From: a bacterium
Lineage (GTDB): Bacteria > Hydrothermota > UBA3072 > B12-G15
Assembly: GCA_003646055.1 (NCBI GenBank)
Contig: QNDZ01000031.1
Coordinates: forward strand, 1 to 12,653
Length of the DNA stretch: 12,653 bases
Direction of reading: 5' to 3'
The notes beneath the pieces were generated by a model, which did no database searches, was not told the DNA's origin, and saw only the letters and a program-made list of their open reading frames with translations. The position numbers and the translations under genes are program-made. Within the stretch, counting starts at the first letter, position 1. Each line of letters begins with the position of its first letter. Positions 6,945 through 12,653 of the stretch are shown piece by piece.

Positions 6945-8024
6945 ATGTTTAACCTTGCCAAAGGTGAGCAGTTTCCAGCAAAGATAAGGGTGATTGGGGT
7001 TGGAGGTTGTGGGGGCAATGTGGTTAACTACATGATTGAGAAGGGTATCAATGGTGTAGAATTCTGGGCAATGAACACGGATGCTCAGGATTTAAAGAAG
7101 TCCCTTGCCAAGGAGAAGGTGCAACTTGGAGAGAGGATTACAGGTGGGAATGGTGCAGGAGGAGACCCAAAGATTGGTAGAGAAGCCGCTGAAGAGAGCA
7201 GAGAGGACATCAAGGCTGCCATTGGTGATGCAAACATGGTCTTCATTGTTGCTGGTATGGGTGGTGGTACAGGAACAGGTGCATCCCCTGCTGTTGCTTC
7301 ACTGGCAAGGGAGATGGGTGCTCTCACTGTTGCAGTTGTAACAAAACCTGCTACATTTGAGGGTAGAAACAGAATGAAGATAGCAGAAGAGGGAATTGCT
7401 GAACTGAGCAGGGTTGCTGACACGATTGTTATAATACCAAACGACAAGATTATGGCAGTGAAGAATATACCACTTGCAAAGGCACTCGGTGGTATTACAG
7501 CGGATATACCGGCAAAGGCTGTTCAGGGTATAGCAGACCTGCTTATAAAGGAAGGGTTGATTAACCTTGATTTCAAAGACCTGAGAAAGGTCATGTCCAA
7601 CAGTGGACGGGCACTTCTTGGTGTTGGAATTGGTAAAGGTGAGAATAAGGCGGTTGATGCAATCCAGGAGGCACTGAATTGTCCATTCCTTGAAGACTTT
7701 GAGTTTGGTCAGGCAAAGCATGTGCTTCTGAACCTTACCATTGATGGCGAAAGTTTCACAAATGAGGAATTGAACGAGATGATGGAGTATGTGCACACCG
7801 CCCTTGGTGACAACATTGAACTGGTCTTTGGTGTGGTTGTTGATAACAACATTAAGGACAGTGCAAAGGTTACACTGATTGCAACAGGTATAGAGAATAG
7901 AGAAATAAAGATTGATAATCTCTACATCTCCCAGGGATTCAGACATACTCCACAGGTGGAGAACAAAGAGATTAAAAGGGATGACCTTGAAATACCAACC
8001 TTTCTCAGGAGGCAGTCAGACTGA
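6945..8024 (+). CDS. ftsZ: Cell division GTPase FtsZ
   Basis: Tubulin-like GTPase that forms the cytokinetic ring. The 359-aa product has VIGVGGCGGN (16-25), MNTDAQ (43-48), the tubulin signature GMGGGTGTG (104-112), TKPATFEG (133-140, usually TKPFxFEG), IPNDK (164-168), and the T7 synergy loop GLINLDFKD (204-212) with the catalytic acids. After the core there is only a short linker, then the conserved C-terminal peptide DDLEIPTFLRR (346-356) that binds FtsA. The ATG at 6945 has a very strong AAAGGAGGAGGT just upstream, the strongest ribosome site in the window, consistent with high expression. ligA begins 9 bases after the stop. Confidence 0.98.
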   Translation: MFNLAKGEQFPAKIRVIGVGGCGGNVVNYMIEKGINGVEFWAMNTDAQDLKKSLAKEKVQLGERITGGNGAGGDPKIGREAAEESREDIKAAIGDANMVFIVAGMGGGTGTGASPAVASLAREMGALTVAVVTKPATFEGRNRMKIAEEGIAELSRVADTIVIIPNDKIMAVKNIPLAKALGGITADIPAKAVQGIADLLIKEGLINLDFKDLRKVMSNSGRALLGVGIGKGENKAVDAIQEALNCPFLEDFEFGQAKHVLLNLTIDGESFTNEELNEMMEYVHTALGDNIELVFGVVVDNNIKDSAKVTLIATGIENREIKIDNLYISQGFRHTPQVENKEIKRDDLEIPTFLRRQSD

Positions 8025-10043
<2,019 letters not shown>

Positions 10044-10046
10044 TCC

Positions 10047-11663
10047 ATGCCAGTTTTCATAATATTTTCTGCCATCGTAATCAATGAAGTAATGTCAAAT
10101 CCAGCAGGGTTTGAATCTGGTAGCGGTTCACCAGGGGATAGAAACGAATTTATAGAGATATTGAATATCGGGAATGACACCATTGATATTTCACAATTTT
10201 TTATTGCAGACAGAACCGTTTCAGATGCAATTGAACCCTGGACAGATGCATTTCCTGACACCAATGCCATTACAGGCACAACATTAATCCCTCCAGGATT
10301 TTATGGTGTTATCCTTGACCCTGAGTATGTGGATTCAGGGGATGGAACCCACCTTCAGCCATACAGGTTTACAGATTCCACAATCATACTCAGGGTGGAT
10401 GACACAACCATTGGTGATGGATTGAGTTCAAAGGATACAGTCTATTTAATAAATCAGAATGGGGATACAATTGATATTTTTGTCCAGGGAGAAACCAATA
10501 AAGATGGGTTTTCCTATGAAAGAATTAACCCTTACCTTTCAGCAGACATTGAGAACACTGGATTGTCAATTGATTCAACAGGGTCAACACCTGGAAGAAG
10601 AAATTCCATATATATTGGGGACGGGATATACATCAATTCATTCTCTCTTTCTGATGCACTTATCAAACTAGTATTGAAAAACCCTGGTATCCATTCAGTG
10701 GAAGATACACTCATTGTTTTTGACGACTACAACAGGGATGGCGACCTTTCAGATGATGAAGTATTATTTAAGCAGGGTTTAAGTATATCACCAGGAGATA
10801 CACTTATTTTAACCAGAAACATAAGCCTTTCTGAAGGGGTTCATCTGATCAGGGCAAAGACCTCTTTTTCTTCTGCCTATGGGTATATCAGGGTTGGAGA
10901 TGTTGTGGGTGATGTGGTTGTCAATGAGATAATGGCTGCACCTGAGATGGGATGTGAGTGGATAGAGTTATACAATACCCTTGCATACCCTGTATCCATA
11001 GGTGGATGGTTGCTTGAGGGTAAACCTCTCCCGGATGTATCGGTTCCACCCCTGGGATATTTAATCGTGGCTGATGACTCCACTGAATTCTTTGCAGTAT
11101 ATGGTATGCCAGAGTCAGAACTGATAACCCATTCATTGTCACTCTCAAACGAAGAGGACAGTGTCCTGCTTTTCACAGGTGATACATTCTGTATGGACAG
11201 GGTGATTTACACGGAAATAGAGAGAGGATATACCATTGAGAGATTAAATCCCCTGCTTCCATCAGGAGACCAGGCTTCATGGTCATGTTCTGTTTATCCA
11301 GGAGGAACACCAGGGAGACAAAACTCTGTATTCACAGAAAAAAATGAAGGTGAAGAATTCAGTGTTTATCCCCGTGTTTTTACACCGGATGGGGATGGAA
11401 GGGATGAGGTTCTACTTTCAACAATCCCACTTCCTTTTGTCAGGAACCATATAGAAGTTTCCATTTTTGACCTGAGGGGCAGAAGGATATACAGGGAGGT
11501 TTTTGATTCAGGAGGAGATGTAGCATACTTCAGATGGGATGGTAGAAAAAATGGGGGTGGACAGGCAGAAAAAGGTGTTTATATTTTATATGTTTGTATA
11601 AAGGATTTTGAAGGAATAAAACGGGTTGTGCATAAAAAGACCATAGCAATAGGAAGGAGGTAG
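10047..11663 (+). CDS. Lamin-tail-domain protein with FlgD/gliding-type C-terminal domain
   Basis: A 538-aa protein of unknown role, probably extracytoplasmic. Residues about 10-187 form a first lamin-tail-like unit (IVINEVMSNPAG, EFIEILN, closing TPGRRNS). Residues about 198-275 resemble a CARDB-type beta domain and contain a 12-residue EF-hand-like loop at 227-238. Residues about 288-427 form a second lamin-tail-like unit (VVVNEIMAAPE, EWIELYN, closing TPGRQNS). Residues about 437-538 match the FlgD-like/gliding C-terminal type (YPRVFTPDGDG, IFDLRGRRIY, WDGRKNGGG, KGVYILYV), a domain often linked to secretion or surface attachment. The N-terminus has only about 12 hydrophobic residues, no basic cluster and no clear cleavage site, so export is uncertain. 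An in-frame stop at 10041-10043 rules out an upstream start. AGGGAG at 10031-10036 is the likely ribosome site. Fold assignments rest on motif recognition. Confidence 0.82.
   Translation: MPVFIIFSAIVINEVMSNPAGFESGSGSPGDRNEFIEILNIGNDTIDISQFFIADRTVSDAIEPWTDAFPDTNAITGTTLIPPGFYGVILDPEYVDSGDGTHLQPYRFTDSTIILRVDDTTIGDGLSSKDTVYLINQNGDTIDIFVQGETNKDGFSYERINPYLSADIENTGLSIDSTGSTPGRRNSIYIGDGIYINSFSLSDALIKLVLKNPGIHSVEDTLIVFDDYNRDGDLSDDEVLFKQGLSISPGDTLILTRNISLSEGVHLIRAKTSFSSAYGYIRVGDVVGDVVVNEIMAAPEMGCEWIELYNTLAYPVSIGGWLLEGKPLPDVSVPPLGYLIVADDSTEFFAVYGMPESELITHSLSLSNEEDSVLLFTGDTFCMDRVIYTEIERGYTIERLNPLLPSGDQASWSCSVYPGGTPGRQNSVFTEKNEGEEFSVYPRVFTPDGDGRDEVLLSTIPLPFVRNHIEVSIFDLRGRRIYREVFDSGGDVAYFRWDGRKNGGGQAEKGVYILYVCIKDFEGIKRVVHKKTIAIGRR
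10074..10607 (+). repeat. Lamin-tail-like unit 1
   Basis: Residues 10-187 open with VINEVMSNP, continue with EFIEILN, and close with ERINPYL and TPGRRNS. The same landmarks recur in the same order at 10908-11327, marking an old, diverged internal duplication. Unit 1 is the longer, with an insertion rich in Asp/Thr in its middle. Confidence 0.65.
10725..10760 (+). other. EF-hand-like calcium loop in the lamin-tail protein
   Basis: Codons 227-238 spell DYNRDGDLSDDE. This fits the 12-residue EF-hand loop pattern: acids or amide at positions 1, 3 and 5, Gly at 6, a hydrophobic residue at 8, and Glu at 12. It is single and sits between beta strands, more like the loops in extracellular bacterial proteins than a paired calmodulin-type EF-hand. 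Calcium binding is inferred. Confidence 0.65.
10908..11327 (+). repeat. Lamin-tail-like unit 2
   Basis: Residues 288-427 open with VVNEIMAAP, continue with EWIELYN, and close with ERLNPLLP and TPGRQNS, paralleling unit 1. This unit has three Cys residues (303, 382, 414), whereas unit 1 has none. Confidence 0.65.
11652..11660 (+). promoter_or_regulatory. Ribosome binding site for tldD, supports GTG start
   Basis: GGAAGGAGG is made from the final Gly-Arg-Arg codons of the lamin-tail gene, ends just before its TAG stop, and lies 6 bases before GTG 11667. Confidence 0.75.
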
Positions 11664-11666
11664 CCA

Positions 11667-12653
11667 GTGGAAGAAATAAAAAGGTTGCTTGAAAAAGCAA
11701 GCGTGGATTATGTTGAGATACACATTGAAGAGTATGAGAAATCCCATGTGGATTTTAATGGGAAGGTTTTAAAATCAGCAGGTAAATCTTATGGAATGTT
11801 CGGAAACATAAGGGCATTCCACAGAGGTGGCTGGGGATTTGTCTCTTTTACTGAACTCAAAGGTCTTGAAAAGAAATTGAGAGAGGCAGAGGGGATGGCA
11901 CGACTCACGTCGTCTGGAAAGGGAGGTTTGAGGTCACTGAAACCGGTTAAGAGAAAGGTTAAAATCAAACTTCCCGATGACCCGAGAAAGTTCTCACTTG
12001 AGGAAAAGAAACAACTGGCTGAAAAATACAACAAAATTCTTCTTTCAAATAAGGGCGTATTCAACACAGTGGTGGGATATCTTGACCACTTTGACAGGAG
12101 ATGGATTTTTAATACAGAGGGAACTGAAATAATGGAAGAGCGTATTTATACAGGTATAAGAATGACAGCATTTGCCAGGGATGGGACGAATGTTCAAACA
12201 GCCTTTGATTCCTACGGTGAACAGGAGGGGTTCAACTCTGTTACTTCCCTTGAGGAGATGGCCGAGGATGTTGCAAAAACAGCAGTGGACCTTTTGAACG
12301 CAGAGAAGGTTGAGGGTGGGAAGTACACAGTAATACTTGACCCAAAACTTGCTGGTGTTTTTATACATGAAGCCTTTGGCCACCTCAGTGAGGCAGACCA
12401 TGTGTTTGAAAACAGGAAACTTTTTGAGATTATGAAGATAGGAAAGAGGTTTGGGCCGGATAACCTCAATGTTATTGATGATGGGAAAATGTATGGTTTG
12501 AGGGGTTCCTACCACTATGATGATGAGGGAACACCAGCAAGAAAGACATACCTGATAAAGAATGGAAAACTTACAGGGAGACTCCATTCAAAGGAGACTG
12601 CATATCTTCTTGGTGAGGAACCAACAGGTAATGCAAGGGCTATTGACTACTCC
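11667..12653 (+). CDS. tldD: TldD/PmbA-family metalloprotease, TldD type, 3' end outside window
   Basis: TldD acts with TldE (PmbA) as a cytoplasmic metalloprotease that degrades unfolded peptides and matures some modified peptides. The open frame from GTG 11667 continues to the last base, giving 329 codons of a protein usually around 450-480. The start has GGAAGGAGG at 11652-11660, 6 bases upstream, formed by the last codons of the preceding gene. The N-terminal domain begins EEIKRLLEKASVDYVEI. The zinc-binding HExxxH motif is HEAFGH (H234, E235, H239) followed by LSEAD, the TldD rather than the TldE form, since TldE lacks this motif. The end reads GNARAIDYS, typical of the segment after the active-site half; the C-terminal zinc-binding Cys region is not in view. 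It is 3 bases after the previous stop. Confidence 0.93.
   Translation, partial: MEEIKRLLEKASVDYVEIHIEEYEKSHVDFNGKVLKSAGKSYGMFGNIRAFHRGGWGFVSFTELKGLEKKLREAEGMARLTSSGKGGLRSLKPVKRKVKIKLPDDPRKFSLEEKKQLAEKYNKILLSNKGVFNTVVGYLDHFDRRWIFNTEGTEIMEERIYTGIRMTAFARDGTNVQTAFDSYGEQEGFNSVTSLEEMAEDVAKTAVDLLNAEKVEGGKYTVILDPKLAGVFIHEAFGHLSEADHVFENRKLFEIMKIGKRFGPDNLNVIDDGKMYGLRGSYHYDDEGTPARKTYLIKNGKLTGRLHSKETAYLLGEEPTGNARAIDYS

Noticed and set aside
7299..7946. Open minus-strand frame of 215 codons opposite ftsZ
   Set aside because: Rich in Cys, His and Asn from reading conserved FtsZ codons backward, no recognisable motif, no ribosome site, and wholly inside a conserved gene.
12045..12587. Open minus-strand frame of 180 codons at the right end
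   Set aside because: It lies opposite the TldD frame that carries HEAFGH; composition is shadow-like and the plus-strand reading is clearly the gene.

Overview
The window is a single, tightly packed, plus-strand gene run: the distal half of a bacterial division and cell wall (dcw) cluster, followed by three genes outside the usual dcw set. It enters inside murD and continues ftsW, murG, murC, murB, ftsQ, ftsA, ftsZ. After these come ligA (NAD-dependent DNA ligase), a 538-residue protein with two lamin-tail-like domains and a FlgD/gliding-type C-terminal domain, and a tldD homologue that runs off the right edge. No minus-strand gene, RNA gene, mobile element, CRISPR array, terminator or internal promoter could be supported. 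There is essentially no non-coding DNA: the longest gap is 14 bases, between ftsA and ftsZ.

Organism: a bacterium with peptidoglycan and FtsZ division. Arginine is written almost entirely with AGG/AGA, the coding strand is purine-rich, and the proteins are rich in Glu/Lys/Ile/Val, which together suggest a thermophile. The lamin-tail plus FlgD-like architecture is familiar from Bacteroidetes-like (FCB) lineages and from uncultured phyla such as WOR-3/Hydrothermae. This placement is inference only; the window has no rRNA to settle it.

Layout and function: MurD, MurC and MurB make the cytoplasmic UDP-MurNAc-peptide precursors. MurG makes lipid II and FtsW polymerises it at the septum. FtsQ, FtsA and FtsZ form part of the divisome. 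From murD to ftsA every junction overlaps (8, 56, 17, 14, 20 and 14 bases), each with a Shine-Dalgarno sequence inside the preceding gene, so translation is probably coupled along the whole run. From ftsZ onward genes are separated by 3 to 14 bases.

The gene order is ordinary, and I do not see a new multi-gene system. The points worth a second look are within genes. MurD has lost three residues normally invariant in Mur ligases, on the nucleotide side of the active site, while its D-Glu contacts remain. FtsW lacks the Glu and Lys of the SEDS QPxExxK motif. MurG is shortened in its C-terminal domain and its first 18 codons are dual-coding with the FtsW tail. The lamin-tail protein has an EF-hand-like loop and no convincing signal peptide.
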